A stretch of 64,000 nt of DNA from Dermacentor variabilis (taxonomy: Eukaryota > Arthropoda > Arachnida > Ixodida > Ixodidae): contig NC_134572.1 in assembly GCF_050947875.1 (NCBI RefSeq), positions 122,631,105-122,695,104 on the forward strand. The letters are read 5' to 3'. Below the pieces are notes generated by a model. It saw only the letters and a list, made by a program, of their open reading frames with translations. It did not search any database and was not told where the DNA came from. The first letter of the stretch is position 1. Every line of letters begins with the position of its first letter. The position numbers were made by a program, and so were the translations under genes. This document shows, in pieces, positions 31,881 through 45,550 of this stretch.

Positions 31881-33039
31881 CAGACAAAGAGCAAATAGAA
31901 ACAGCCAAACGAAACAGTTTGTGCAAGGAAGGCTACTAGGGGAAGGGGGCCGACGTCAATCATGAAACGGTGCCGTGCATAATTTTAGCAGAAACGCATT
32001 GTGAAGTAAAATATTTTGCCAAAAGTTCGGGTTGAATGTTCACTCTACGAACAGGCTGAAATCAATGCGGGAGAGGCGCCTTTCTTCGTGCAAGAATTGC
32101 ATGATCTTGCAGCCCGGCCATCTGGCGTGGCATCCTTCTATTTACAATAGCACCTCTGGTGCGACCTTCTGTCTCTATATGAAACTTAGGGGCAAATTTA
32201 ATGACCAGATGAAAAAATATTGATGGGCGCTACTTGAGCCTTCGAGAGAGTCCGGCGAAATCGTAGGCACTTTCGCATGAAGAGGTGGACGTTCTTCTCG
32301 CATCACAACCAGGAACGTCAGTCGTTCGATGTGTTATTCTTGGCGCCTCGTTTAATGAGAAGCATAATTGGGATCGATGTGTTTAAAACAATGCTTTCAA
32401 ATCACTTTTTCTGCTATGTTCACCGTTATCAATTGCGACACCGGCCCGAACTGCGCACGGCGAATGGAGCCAAATCCGTAATGGCACGGCTGGTATGCAT
32501 TATCTTGAAAGCCTCCGTTCTTGCTCTGGTCAGACTGAATATTTAGTTAGCACACTTAAATTGCATTGGGGGCAACCATAACTTAGTTAACTAATAACGT
32601 AATGTTTTGAAGTTTCTTATAAATCCATTTACTTAAGAAACTAAAAAAAAAACACGCAAACAGGCTGCCCAGCTAACAGGTGCCAGGCAGCTTCCAATAT
32701 TATAGGAATACTTCATTTCTCAACCAAAACAGGTTACCGTAGAAGCTACGGCCTTCGAGTCACAAATAGTTTTGGAAGAACGCGGTACGTATCATAATGT
32801 TTGTTACCTAAGCAAGAAGAGTACCATTCGGGAACATAGACCACAAGGCAACAAAATATTAATGCGTTTAGCGTTGTAGCGCGGAGTTGTCTAAGGCTAA
32901 TTTCCATCGTTTCGTGATGTGCATAGGCAAAAACGTTGGCGACGCTTTAGGGCTAAAATATCTTAAACATGAGGCAGAATTGTATCAGCGCATGTGTCCC
33001 ACCCGCGCATGTGTCCCACCCGAGTCAAAACTGGCGATG
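31881..33039. other. Spacer
   Basis: No gene recognised. A short near-exact duplication (gcgcatgtgtcccacccg) occurs at 32990-33022. Confidence 0.35.
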
Positions 33040-33520
33040 AATGATGGATGATGGCTTGATGCGTTGCGATCTACGCGGACAAGGACAGGGCGGCCGTTGT
33101 GCCCTACGCCTTACTGACGATGGACGAGAGCCTTGCCATGGAAGGGGCCGACGCGTTCGCCGTGCAGACGGAGGATGAAATTGTGGTCGCCACCGTATAC
33201 ATTCATCGCGGAACGTCAAAGAGGGACCTTTAGGATCTGATGGACACATTTTCGTGGATGCTCCCGGTGGACTCCAACCACATCGTCATTGCGGGTGACT
33301 TTATTGTCTATGTGTCTCGCCCTGATGGAAAGTGGTTCTTGGCGTTTTGCTTAGAAAGGTACGGCCTTTAGTATTAGACCAAGGCCACTGTCACTATGAG
33401 GCGCCATCGATCATGCATAGACCTAACATTTGCTAAGAACGTCTCCATGTCGTCACAGAGCCCATGGCCGTTTATCATAGTGACCATAAAGCCATAATTA
33501 CTGTGGACGCGAAATAAACC
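33040..33520 (+). pseudogene. Endonuclease/exonuclease/phosphatase domain relic
   Basis: Plus-strand peptides, separated by stops and a frameshift, resemble the second half of an APE-type EEP domain: TVYIHRGTSKRDL, HIVIAGDFIVYVSRPDGKWF (the GDFN motif with Asn changed to Ile), RRHRSCIDLTFAKNVS (the xSxIDLxF motif) and a damaged SDHKAI-like end near 33480. This is the nicking domain of non-LTR retrotransposons. No RT is attached, so the parent family is unknown. Confidence 0.65.
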
Positions 33521-36473
33521 TAAACACAAATAAAATGACAACGTGCACAATTGTGTTATATTGTTTTGTTGTTTTATTTCATTTTCGTTATAGTGATATA
33601 CAGCTCCGCTGATCATCCACATAGAGAGAGTGAAATGGCTGTGAGTATTTTTCTTGTGAAATTATTATCACTACATGTCTGTATGTTAAATTTCTGTTAT
33701 CTACATTAACTTTGCGCAATAATCTTTGTGCAACACCGTGTCTAATTATATCAGGAAAACTTGTCGACATTGTGATGTTTTTATTCCCCTGCTATAGTAA
33801 TTTTGGCCGTCTCTCTTGTCTTACACTTACGAAAGGTTTACGAGGCCCCTGTTTTTAGCACATACGCAATCAATGAACCAATGATGTCAAAATAATATAT
33901 GGGTAAGATAAGTAAAGGCACAAGCATTCATCATATGCTCTTTCACAGGTACAACCAGCTGACGTGCTCCCAGATTGAGATTCCTGAAATTGATATGTCT
34001 GGAATAAGGCCCGAGGTGCCAGAACAATAGAAGTCAATAAAATAAAAATTGTGGCCCTGATCCAACGTTATGGCAAGATTACGCGGATGTTTTTTGTTCC
34101 ATTGTAATAGATCTGCATCAGACTATAGCAGACTCGCTAAAGCATCCGCACGGAGCGGAGAACACTGCCCTGTTTCATTTCCCAACTCACGGTTACACGC
34201 TCAGTTAATTTTGTTAATTTTCCTTCATTAGCTGAAGGCATACCAGTATGAGTGCGTTGGATATAGTGGCAGTAAATGATTGTAAATTTGGCCAAGGTCT
34301 ATAACAAAATTAAGTCAAAGAGACGCCTTTACAGATAGGACAGCAGAGATTACTGCAAGCAATTTTAAACAGACCCATAACTACTCAGTGTTTAGGAATG
34401 CGTTCACCGGCATAACTTCCAGTAAGCAAGCAACGAACAATAGACTGTTTGCGACGTCAAAAGTTTCAGCCAACATCAAAGGTCGCCCAGTGGAGGCCAT
34501 GCGCTTCATCTCGTCAATGTGCGCTCATTGTCGCTATTTGTCACGCACCACCGGAGTGCGGTGCTATGCGATGCATGTTGTGATGCATCTCACCTCAAAT
34601 GGTAACTGATGCACAAATGCGGCAATGGAGTAGCTGACAGATATTGTTCTGATGTTCGATCGAGAGATCGTTTCTCTATGTTCTGACAGTTGTCAAAATA
34701 GTGCAAACATTTTATTTCTTTGATGAATACGTTACAGGCCTTCAGGCTGGCATAAGGTAACGATGGACAACCGTTACCTGAACTTAAAACAAGCGTCATT
34801 CTACATGCAATACAACACGTTAATAGAAGCCGCCAACGTCACAAAATTGCGACATGAGACCAAACAAGGACCTTCTTACCTATAGTGAATCAATTTTGGT
34901 AAAGTTGACTTGCAAGAAAAAATTATTCGTCTAAGTGAGCTGTAGATAGCCCAGAAACAAACTGCAGCTTTGACGTCTAAATGTTCCATCTAGAGCTGTT
35001 TGCCCCGCAGGACTTAGCCACTTTTCCATCCAAGATGGTCAATTAAGTCTACCTGGCGTCATGTGCAGCAATCGTCAGCCTCGTTGGTTGAGGATGACTT
35101 TCGAACGACGCACAGAAGCAGCATTAACTGGAACGGCAAAAAAACTTCACCAAAGGCCCCGTCCTCGGCATTGCAGCATGTAATTACGGTATTAAAAGCA
35201 GACGCCTTCTGCGAGGAAAAAGAGCGTTCATAATTCATTGCTACACTCACGTAATTTAGAAACGCTAAATTCTTAGCTCATGCTTCCACTAAACGTATTG
35301 ATTTCGTCTTGCATGTTCCTTTATATTGTAGAAATTGGTGCTGCCTTTATTCTTTGTATGAGTTTATTCTTCGTACTTGACGTGAAATTATTAAACGCTT
35401 TGCGAATAACACATGTGCTCCCGGTATACCTTCAGTATACACACGACAACGTACTTGCGGCATTCTACCGCGCTCTCTTGTTGCCCCTCTAGTCTTCAAA
35501 GCACTCCGGTCTTGTGCGGGAAACGTATGCTGCTTCGATGGGCAACTCTCATTAGGCAGCGCTCGTGCCAAAAAAGGTATACAAGCAAACAGGCCACACG
35601 CATAAAAGAGAAGTTCCAGTCTTCACGATAGGCGGAGAACGGCAAAAGCTCTGAGGTCCGACAATTCTTATACGATGCACGGCGTTCACCTACCGTTTCT
35701 ATTGCAGTCAACCGATCAGGGGCAAGAGCAGTGCCATTCGGGGACGTCGCTGTATTGTTCGATTGACCGAGTGGGAATGGCGAAAACGTTTGTGTGTTCA
35801 ATAGTGTAGCTGCTCCCTGCAGGCCTCTACAATCGCCGGCGGGCCATTTTGCGTCCTGTCGGTAAATGTACGCGGGAGCTAAAATTAGATTCGAAAGATC
35901 AGAGAGCGATCCTGTAGGGAACATGGCACGGGGCGCATTCTAATTCACTACCGTTGAGTCAACAGTCCGCGCGAAATGAGTTCCTTCCCCGCGCTTTCTC
36001 GCCCGAATGGCTGTGTTTGCGATGGCGGCGCTGCCGCTTTTCGAGAGACAATGGCATCGGCAAACTGAAAGCTTACACAGCAGTCGACGGACGCTGGCGC
36101 TTTCTGTGCTCGTTGCCCGCACGAGTTCGCCGCGCGCTGATCGGTGCAATGGCATGCCACGAGAGTAGCTTGGGATCATTGGGCCAGAAAACGCATCCTG
36201 ACGTGACAAGTGGGACCTCGAATTGAAGAGATCACACCTCTAGCCATTTAATCAGTTAACGGCATAGTGGGTTACTGGAACCGTGAACGCCTGTCGCAAT
36301 GCTGGTTGCAAGATCTTCTGGAGCTATATCCAGCCACAACATGGTAGAAATGTTTTCTTTTCCTACACAACAACCTCGTTTAACGAAAATGAGGAAGCGG
36401 ACTGCATTTTAATGAATAAGTCGCCGCCAGCGCTTTGCACTGGCAGCCAAGTGGAATATATAGTTTATGACTG
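33521..36473. other. Long stretch without a recognisable gene
   Basis: About 2.9 kb. Frames up to 142 codons (35924-35496 minus) show no domain. The patch 35940-36200 is GC-rich but anonymous. Confidence 0.35.
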
Positions 36474-36474
36474 T

Positions 36475-36743
36475 ACACTCTAAAAAAAGTTTACACCCTT
36501 TGGAGTGCCCCTTCCGCCACACAACAATAATCGTCATCTACCTTGATGCGTTTCCTTTCTTTAACGCTGCGAACCCGGCACTGCCAGTAATGAACGGCAT
36601 GCGCGTTATCAGCATGATAGCATTCCCGACAGAAAAGTAGCGGGCACGTCGTTTTCAAGAAAGGAAACGCATCAAGGCAGATGACGATTATTGTTCTGTG
36701 GCAGTAGGGGAACTCCAAAGGCTGTAAACTTTTCTTAGAGTGT
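36475..36743. mobile_element. Palindromic MITE, CACTCTTA family
   Basis: Ends acactctaaaaaaagtttac (36475) and, inverted, acactctaagaaaagtttac (36743) continue as inverted arms of about 80-90 bases, including the blocks caataatcgtcatct and gcgtttcctttctt. The centre holds gaacggcatgcgcgttatca. No ORF. Copies are at 54338-54593 and, eroded, 19560-19754. The TA target is kept only on the left. Confidence 0.8.
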
Positions 36744-37884
36744 GCTGATAGCGCCACCATCTACACAGTTAAAACCTGTGCTCCGACTTCGCATCAAAAG
36801 CGCAGCTAGTCACGTAAACCTCACCGCCGGAAGCGCCGGCATTTCGCAATCTGTAAAGAATTGTGCAGATGTAGCGGTAGAACGGAGGCGGTGGTGGCAT
36901 GTGCTGTCATGTGCAGCATAAGTATGCAAGGTGCGGGCCATTCATTCATTGCGAGGTGTTCAAATTGTTATCATCGCAGTCACCATGCTGATGTCCAACT
37001 GCAACTACAGCTACTTCGTTTCTAGCGATCTTGCGACAATAAAGTAGACGGTTTCGTTGAGAGTGCGCATTGAGCCTTGACCTGTGCATGTATACCACAT
37101 TTCGATATATTATTCAAATCACACGGCAGCAACGCAAGCACGAAAAGGGCGAGTCACCGTCCTTTTTCAACGTCCGTCTTCGTCTTTCGGTATCTTTGTC
37201 ATAATTATTACCGTACACTAAGTCGTTCTGATTTAAAGTGCAGCATTCTTTGTCCCTTCCTCCGACTTTCCGCCTTCTCCTCTTGCTCCTCTTCCTGCTT
37301 CTACTTCCGCTGCTGCTGCCGTCGCTGTCGCCGCCACAGTCCTGCCGAGTAGCTCTTGTCTAACGGTCTTGCCGAATGCGTTGGTGATGCTGAAGGTAGT
37401 GTCCTCGCCACGCCAGCGTTGTCCCGCTTGCTTCGTCATACAAGTGCCATTGCTGCTGGCTGCTCACTACAGTCGGACGATTGAAGGGTGCAGAACATAG
37501 TGCAAACTTTGCTCCGCGGCGTTATGAGTGAGCTTTACAAACGTCGCTGAATTCTGCTGGTTTTTCTGGTATAACTGCAATTGCCACCGATATCAAATTA
37601 AGTGCGAATGATGGGACATGGTAAGAAAAGCATGTACGCGAAATTAAATACGCATTAATTAAGTATAGCGCTTGCAAAAAATTCGAAAGCAAGCGTTTGA
37701 GATTCTCCTACAGCCGCTTTCGGCTATGTTTACTAATTGCCGGAAAGAATTGTGCACTACACTACAATTTTACGATGGGGGAAACTGGTGGTCATGTTAC
37801 AGGTATTGCGAGGCCAAACAATTTTGTTCCTGGACTAATTAGAAGAGTTGCAAATATTTTATTTTATTTTATTGCAGACCACCT
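36744..37884. other. Spacer
   Basis: No gene recognised. Confidence 0.35.
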
Positions 37885-40150
37885 GTCTTTGTTACCTTGA
37901 CGGCGTTATTGTTTTTTTCTCCTATGTTCGGCAGCCACCTTCCCCGACTCGCTGCCACTCTCGCGGTCTTCCGAAAATCCGGCCTCCAACTAAACCCACG
38001 AAATGTCGTTTAGGGCGCCGTCACATTACCGTATTGGGACACCGCGTTGACGCATCCGGTATACAACCAGATCCGCAAAAGGTTATCGCCATTCGCAATT
38101 TCCCTGTGCCACGTTCTGCGTCTGACATGCGCTGTTTCTTCGGCTTGTGTTCTTACTTCCGCCGTTTCCTCAGAAACTTCGCCAACGTTGCTCGCCCTTT
38201 TACAGATCTTCTGAGGAAGAACGCGCCATCCTCATGGGGCCCGGAGCAGGCTCACGCGTTCGCGGCTCTCATCGAGTTTCTGACCACCCCTCCCATACTT
38301 GCCCACGTTTATCCATCTACACCGGCCGTAGTCTACGCTGACGCAAGCGGCCACGACATCTGCGCTGTTCGCGCCTAACAGCAGAATGGTACCGAGTGCG
38401 TGAAACCTTACGCCAGCCACCTTCTGTCAACTCCCGAGAGAAATTACTCCATCACCGAGCGGGAGTACTTTGCTTTAGTTTGGGTTGTCGCCAAGTTCCA
38501 GCCATATTTGCACGGCCGCATGTTTTCGGTCGTTTCAGACCACCGCGCCCTCTGCTGGCTGTCTTCCTTACGGGACCCCACAGGACGACTTGGTCGCTGG
38601 GATTTGCGGCTCCGGAAATTTTGATTTATTGTTAACTAAGGTCAGGACGTCTGCACAAGGACGCTGACTCCCATTCTCGTCACCCAGTGGATCATGGCCG
38701 ACACTGACATGGCCGACATGCGTGCTGAGCAACAACGCGACGAATCCTAACAGTTCATAATCACCGGGATGCAATGCGGCCGCACTAGCGGCACGTGCCG
38801 CATGTCTGTTCTGCACGAGAGCCTCCTCTACCATCGTAATATCACGTCTGACGGCCCTGCATTGCTCCTTGTCCTTCCTAATCATCTGCAATCCATCGTT
38901 CTCGAACAACTTCCCGATACACTGACGGCAGCAAACCTTGGCGTTTTGCGTACATACGACCGTGTACGACCCTGGTTCTTCTGACCGGGTCTCTACCGCT
39001 CCCAGCGTCGTTACGTCGCAACTCGCGAATTGTGTCAGCGCCGAAAGAAACCTCCCCTGCCACCTATCAGACGACTCTATCCAAATGGAGTTCCCCCCTG
39101 AACCGTTCTTCCGCGTAGGCCTTGACCTGCTTGGGCCTTTTCCGACGACGACTAGAAGGAATGAGTGAATCGCCGTCGCTACTGTTTAAGCGACATGCTC
39201 CGCAATAACAAAAGCGCTAAAAGCGTTGCCGACTAGTTGCGCAATAGACGTCGCCGATTTTCTCCTCCCCGACGTGATTCTCCACCACGGTGCACCTCGA
39301 CAGTTACTTGCAGACCGCGGCTGCTCGTTCTTGTCTCGAGTTGTCGACGACCTCCTCCACTCTTGTGCCACTGAATACATGCTGTCGACAGACTACCACC
39401 CACAAACAAACGGTCTTACGGAACGTCTCAACCACACACTCAAAGATGTACTGTTGATATACGTGTCGAACGATCACCGCGACTGGGACGCCACGGTGGC
39501 CTACGTGACATTCGCGTGTAACTCGTCTGCACAGCGCACCGCCGCATATTCGCCCTTTTATCTCTTGTATGGTCGCGACGCCACATTCCCGTTTGACACC
39601 ACTCTCGCTAATGCCCCACGTGTTGCCACTGAGTACGCTCGTGAAGTCATTGATCACGCTCACATGGCGCGTCAAGTCGCAGATCTCGTTTATTAGCAAG
39701 ATCGCATTTATTAGAGAGAGCGTTGCGACCGGTGTCATCGCGATGTTCAATTCGCCCCAGATGCTTGGGTGCCCCTTTGGTAACCAGGTCGCCGGGTTGG
39801 CCTCTCCCAGAAGCTTCTATCTCGCTACACAGGGTCTTATGAAGTCGTACATCAAGTTAACGACGTCACTTACCAGATCTCGCCGTTACAGTATGATCCA
39901 TCCTCGAGTCCTACGCCTGTTGACATCATGCACGTTTCGCGGCTGAAGCCGTACTTCGCTCGCAAGTCTTCGCCTAACATGAGGCGAGACGGCGCTTCAG
40001 CACCCGGGGGTCCTTTTACGGAGGGATAAAAGAAGAGGAAGGAAGATCGCGAGACACTGGCTAGTGGTATTGTTGCTGGTCAGCCATCTTTACTCTGGTT
40101 CTGCTTGTATGTATATTGTAAATACAGTGTTTCTATACTCCCAACATGCC
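37885..40150 (+). pseudogene. Ty3/gypsy retrotransposon relic: RT end, RNase H and integrase
   Basis: The relic begins at the RT catalytic box, where YLDD reads YLDG (37895). The RT thumb follows with a frameshift (LGHRVDASGIQPDPQKV), then RNase H ([24 protein letters not shown] and [11 protein letters not shown]) broken by in-frame stops near 38378 and 38624. The integrase core follows with DLLGPF (first Asp), LADRGCSFLS (second Asp) and DYHPQTNGLTERLNHTL (Glu) at about 39410-39430, also broken by stops near 39168 and 39190. It ends near 40150. No gag, protease or first half of RT, and no paired LTRs were identified; the 40020-40150 end could contain LTR sequence. Inactive. Confidence 0.85.
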
Positions 40151-40159
40151 GGTAACAAT

Positions 40160-40182
40160 ATATATATATATATATATATATG
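40160..40182. repeat. Short (TA)n
   Basis: About ten TA units at the border between the gypsy relic and the next LINE; it may be that LINE's tail. Confidence 0.85.
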
Positions 40183-40184
40183 TC

Positions 40185-42625
40185 ATTTGACAGGAAGCTA
40201 TATTAAGGTCTGAGCCCCCCAGTCCAGGGCCCTACTGACCTTTGTGTTATTGCGGTTTTGCCCTATGACGGTGATTATTGCACTCCCAGAATACATGTAT
40301 TAGGGTGGGTATGGCACCGCACCAAAGACACTTGGCCCTATAGCGAGTGCGATACATGGTGTCTAGCCATTGTCGATGGGCGAATACCCCAGTCTGTATT
40401 TTGTGCAAATCGGCGGCCTCTTCCCCGCTAAGTTGTGGATCAGTCGGCGGGTGTTTTCTGTGGACTCCACGCCCATGAGTAACGATGACTTTGGCATTTA
40501 AATTGACGGAATTTTGAGAGGTATATAGTGCGCGTGGTTGGAGTTAGAAGAGGACGCCGTCGCTCGTTTCTTAGTTGGTACGACCTCGAGCTAACGCGTT
40601 AACCTGTTCGTTCCCTTGTACCCCGCGTTACCCGGGCACCAGAGAAGTCGATGACGGTGGTCGAAAGATTTGGGAATAATCACCAAGCTAGCCGCATTCA
40701 TGTGCCCCTTGAGAAACATGCGACATGTCTCCCGTAGGTCCGTGATCACAACCAAGTCCCTTTGCGAACGCACTGCGTGAGCGACGGCGATCGCCACTGC
40801 TAACATTTCGGCCGAGGTGAGGGATGCCGCCGTGGTCGATGCAGCAATTTTCTGCTGGCCGGTCACGTTCAGGACTGCCAGTACGTACCTCTTTCACTAG
40901 CGCTGCCCGGTCGCCTCTGCATATACGCAGCTGTGTCAGTGTAGCACGTATAGCAGCTAGGCTTATTAAAGTACATCGATTGAATATGTTGTGCACGTGC
41001 TTTGCGGCTTCCCTTGTTGTACTCGGAATCTATGTGCTTAGGAATTGGAGCTACTGTAATTTTGAATGTCACCGAAGGTGGGGGAGGTACGGCCATTTCG
41101 GTGAGATAAATGAGGTATGCTGGGATATTGAGTAGATCCAATATAGCCCTACCTGTTTTTGTGAAGATGAAGCGTTCCCTCTGTCGCATCATAGCGTCTT
41201 GTCTGAGTTTATCGAAGGTATTATGTACTCCCAAAGCTAGCATGCGCTCTGTGCAGGTACATTAAGACCGGCCCAGAGCCGCCTTGAAAGCGGTTTGAAT
41301 TGTCGTGTTGGCCAGGCTTTCCTCCTCCCTGTTTAGGATTTGGTAAGGTAAGCTACACGTGATTGGACTAATTACTAAGGCCTGTACGAGCCTCAGGGTA
41401 CCGTCTCCTCGTACGCCTACCTTTCGATTTGTCCCTCGACGTATCATTTGGGCTATGTTGTGGGTTGTGGATTTGAGGGTTTTCAGCGTCTGTGCTCCTC
41501 TCCCGCCGATCTCAAGCCACAAACCCAGGACTCGCACAGCGTTTACCTCATGGTCCGTGTGGCCTTCAGCTACAGTGTTACTCGACCCTCTGGATTTGTA
41601 GCCTTTCGCGTGTATCCGGATGACCTCAAATTTTTCGGGCGCGCACTTCAGCCCGCTTCCTCGGGAAAATTTCTCCACCGCTAATGCTGCTCGTTCTAAA
41701 GTACATTCTTTATCTGCTAGAGAACCTCTGCTCGCCCACGGCGTGATGTCGTCCGCGTAGAGCGCGTAACCAAAGTCGGGTATCCGATCGAGATCACGTG
41801 CGAGGCGACAAATCGCCATGTTGAAGAGCAGAAGCGATATTATCGTTCCTTGAGGTGTTCCTTTGCTAGGTATTCTAAATATCTCCGATGTGTTTTGAAC
41901 AATACTGAAGCGTGCCTCGCGCTTGAAAAGAAAGGCCATTACGTAATAGTGGGTGCGCTGATCACAACCCGCGAGTTCGAGTTCCTCCAGTATTGCGGCC
42001 AGAGAGACGTTGTCGAAGGCTCTTTTGAGGTCTAGTGCTAGTTTCTCGTCGCCGTACGGTATACTAGTTAAAATTTCCTCTTCAAGTAGGAGGTACGCGT
42101 CTTGATACGATAAACACGTGCGAAATCCTACAATGGAATCTGGGACCAAGTTCCGCTCTTCCAGGTATCGCCGCTGTCTGCTATGGATCACCTTCTCATA
42201 GAGCTTTCCCAGGCAGGACGTGGGCGATACCGGCCGTAGTATACCGGTCGAGGGATTCTTTTCTAGTTTGAGGACCATGATTATTTTAGTCAATTTCCAT
42301 TCTTGGTGCAGGTCACACTTGACCCAATACTCGCTATCGAACATCTCTGTTATTTTCGCTAGGGCCGACGAATCTATATTTCAAATTTCTGCATTTGTGA
42401 TTGAGTCTGGACCCAGTGCCGAGTTTTTAACTGCGGCTTGTGAGGCCTCGTACACTTCGGCGTGCGTTATTTCTTCGTCTAATTTAGGGTTGGCTTCTCC
42501 CGCGTATGGTCTCGTTGTGTAGGTCGATCCCTTCGCGGGTGAGGGCCCTATGTATTTGTTCTAGATAAGTCCCCGTTATTTCCCACATCGCTGCCTGCGC
42601 CCTGATGAGTGAGATTCGTTCTGTT
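40185..42625 (-). pseudogene. LINE with RT and RNase H, 5'-truncated and broken
   Basis: The main frame (42344-41262, 360 codons) carries a non-LTR RT: LRPVSPTSCLGKLYEKVIHS, LALDLKRAFDNVSLAAIL (catalytic Asp), GTPQGTIISLLLFNMAI and YALYADDITPWAS with the YADD box. Earlier RT sequence is recognisable up to about 42625 in shifted frames. Downstream frames (41243-40591) hold an RNase H remnant: TSAEMLAVAIAVAHAV, ITDLRETCRMF and LLWCPGNAGYKG (His of WCPGHAG lost to Asn). No endonuclease is seen. Clade is I/R1-group by RT plus RNase H. Not coding as it stands. Confidence 0.82.
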
Positions 42626-42899
42626 AGCATAATGACAAAAGAAACTTAGACATTGATGAGTAAACACGAGCCAAATCACGTGTGTTAACACGAAGATTTG
42701 TTTGCCGCTTCCCTCAACTTTCCCGCTGCTGCTGCTACTGCTGGCTCCTGCCTTGCTGATTGGCCAGTACCGGATACAATGTAGGCAAGCACCGGATCTA
42801 GTGAAAAACATAACGTCCAAGGGGGGAGGGGGGCAGGTAGTTCACGTAAGTGCGTGCGTATGCTTTCATCAAACAAAAATGTCGTCGCGGTTATTGGAC
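42626..42899. other. Spacer
   Basis: No gene recognised. Confidence 0.3.
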
Positions 42900-43340
42900 C
42901 GCCTTCATTTCATTGTCACGAAATCACTATTGTTCCACCGTCTTCCCTCTGTCGACGTCACTATGCTGTCATACCGTCGTCCGGCCCCCGACTTCGTACC
43001 ACAGTATTAAACATTTCATGCTCATTCGGTAGCTATGATTATGTCGTCCTCGCACCATCGCGGTCATGCACAGGTTGCTACTGCACTGTCGTTTTATCGT
43101 CGCCATGATACTGTAACCATCATACCATCACGTCACCGTAATCATTCCGTCTCTCTCATTTGATCGCCGTCAATGCGTAGTTATGCAGTAACCGTAAAGT
43201 ATTTATGACAGTAGTGCTGCCGTTATACTGTCGTGCTGTAGTACTACTGTCGTCACGCCGCCGCCATCATAACATCGTCATCATGCGGTCATGCAATAGT
43301 CTTCATACAGCCGTCGTACCAGCACCGTCATAGCGTATTG
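42900..43340. repeat. Decayed CGT/CAT-rich tandem repeat
   Basis: Variants of cgtcat, gtcgtcat and actgtcgt recur irregularly for about 440 bases. Too diverged for a clear period. Confidence 0.5.
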
Positions 43341-44021
43341 TTTCGGTGTTATTTTAGTTACAGGATAGTTTTTTTTTCTTTTCGGGGTTTGCCAGGCTTT
43401 TAGCTCTTCCCAACTTTGTACGCCGACAACCTTCGAACATTGTACAAACAGCAACACAAAAAAGCCTCTTGTATTTTGTAATTCTTCTTGAAGTCTTCGT
43501 CACCAAGTGCGCGGATGCAGACAACAATGAAACGGGACCCGACATTAACGCTGAAGTTCTCGCGACAGATGTTAGACAATGATCGTGCTAGCACTTTGGA
43601 ATCACTTGGCAACTGATGTAATTAATTTGCATGAATTTTACTGTGCACAGATTCCCCGAACGGCACAAAACATTTAAGCACTGCTGCGAAATATGCTTGC
43701 GACAATGACAGCGCGTTTGGAAATGCGAGGATCCTTGAAACCACGGGCCTGCCTTGAGAAAGCAGTCAAAGAAATGCACTGAAAATGCCACGAACACTCT
43801 CCTAATCCTAATGTGTGTATGCCTTCCTTGACGCTGTCCAGTCACCAGTGCTGCATACTCGGCTGTACCGTCGTTCCAGATGGGCGCAGGACGCGTTCGA
43901 GTTGAAGTAGGGGGAATAGGGTTCACATGCCGCTTACGGCAGCATCAGGAATCAGGCGACGAAAATAAAAGGGTGGTTATTGTTCTATTTTGCTTGAAAT
44001 CATTAAGTGTGCAGACGCCTA
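43341..44021. other. Spacer with weak minus-strand frames
   Basis: Frames of 112 and 70 codons (43926-43588 and 43612-43400) abut on the minus strand but show no known domain. I do not call a gene. Confidence 0.3.
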
Positions 44022-45483
44022 TTAACGCGACTGCGTTATGAGCCCCGAGTCTCAGAAAATCCGGCGTGGGAGTCCAGCGTCGACCATCGCTTCGGCAAAA
44101 ATCATTCCCAACCGTAGAAACCTAACCACGCCTACCGAACCACGTAGACGCTTCGTCTGGCGCAAGGAAGTTACTGAATTAATTGTATTGCTCAAAACAT
44201 AATACTTCGGAAAAATCTTAAAGTACGACTTACACACAACGTGATATGAGCGTCGGATTATAATTTGAATATACAAGAAACCGTAGTTATATTACGCAGA
44301 AACTAAAAAAATCCTTTCCAGCGTTTCTGCCATTCATAGACCGGCCACTGCAGCCGAAATTTGCGCGGGCCGGCGCGCGCAAATTTTGGGCGCCACGGAG
44401 CAGCGCGCCTGGTTCCTTGCAACACATCCAGCTGGCGGTCCCCTCCACCGCGTCGTGGCCGACGCAAGAGGCCGCGTTTCTACCAGAAAGCTGATTTATG
44501 CCGCTATTGAAGCATGGAGGAGGGGCCCTTCGTTTCCAGGAACGCGCCCAGGAAAATCCCGTAGCCGTGTGATGCTGCTGCGAGTTGAAAATTATGTGTG
44601 AATGTGCTATCGCAAACACCACATACCAGCTCAGCTGTGGGAAGGCAACTAAATGTGTGGGAGCCTGCACGCAAGACACACGAGCGCCGGCAACGCGTCT
44701 CTACAGCGTCCATCAAAGGCGTCTACTACGGCGTCCGCGATTCCCCGGGCCAACGCCGCAGAAGACGCCGCAGCTGTCTCCACTGTATTCGGAGCGTCGG
44801 GCGAGGAGGTCATCGAGGCACCTTACCAGCCGCCAGAGAAGAACGCCCTCCTCCCACGCCTGACCCCTCTGCCTCGCGTGCCACAGAAGGCACATATCCG
44901 GGCCGCATTCCCCGCTAGGCTCCACCCATCCTCGCCTCGTCGCTATGCTGCGCAATGCTGTTTTGCTACTCTGCTTTCATTGTGTCCCAGCTCTCTCCCG
45001 TAGCTCGGCAAAGCTGCGGACGTCAAGCGAAACCTAGCTCCGCTTTAAAAGAACGCGTCGCATTGCGTTGCCGCCGCCACGTCCACCAATGAAAGTGCAG
45101 CGCTAGTCCACGTCACGCTATACGTCACGCATTAGTTCCATGGAGAAAGAAAGAAAGTTTTCTTTTTCTTTCTCTATGTTAGTTCCCTTAAAGCCACCAG
45201 ACGGTGCTGCCCTCAGCGCATATTGGCGCAGCAGCTCAGCGAAACACGCGGAACACTCGGCAAATGCAGCGCGGCCGGCGTCGCCCGCCGTGCTAATGCG
45301 GGTGCCGACGCGTCAGTGGGGGCGCCGCCGTTTGCCGAGCGTCACGTTCTCGCGAGTGAAAAACGCGCCGTGAGGTTCCAGCTTTACTGTTACAAAAGCT
45401 GCAGTTGCCGAGAAGTGGAAGAAGCAGTCAGTGATCTTTGATTGCTTTCTCTTAAACGCGAGCTGAAGCGTTTAGAAAAAAAC
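44022..45483 (+). repeat. Dispersed repeat family A, long copy
   Basis: Starts ttaacgcgactgcgttatga and ends near tctcttaaacgcgagctgaa. It shares the ctcagaaaatccggcg start and the cagctggcggtcccctccac core with 24079-24705, but carries about 750 extra GC-rich bases (44620-45370), including a small purine/pyrimidine hairpin around 45141-45177. Short frames through it (up to 116 codons) are not genes. Confidence 0.6.
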
Positions 45484-45550
45484 TCAGTCCCCTCCACCCT
45501 GTGAAGAAGGATTACCAGCGAAGCTGTGTATGTGGGCCCCTTAATGGCGA

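Noticed and set aside
44653..45003. GC-rich frames of 92-116 codons in family A
   Set aside because: Three overlapping frames are open at once, a composition effect in a repeat.
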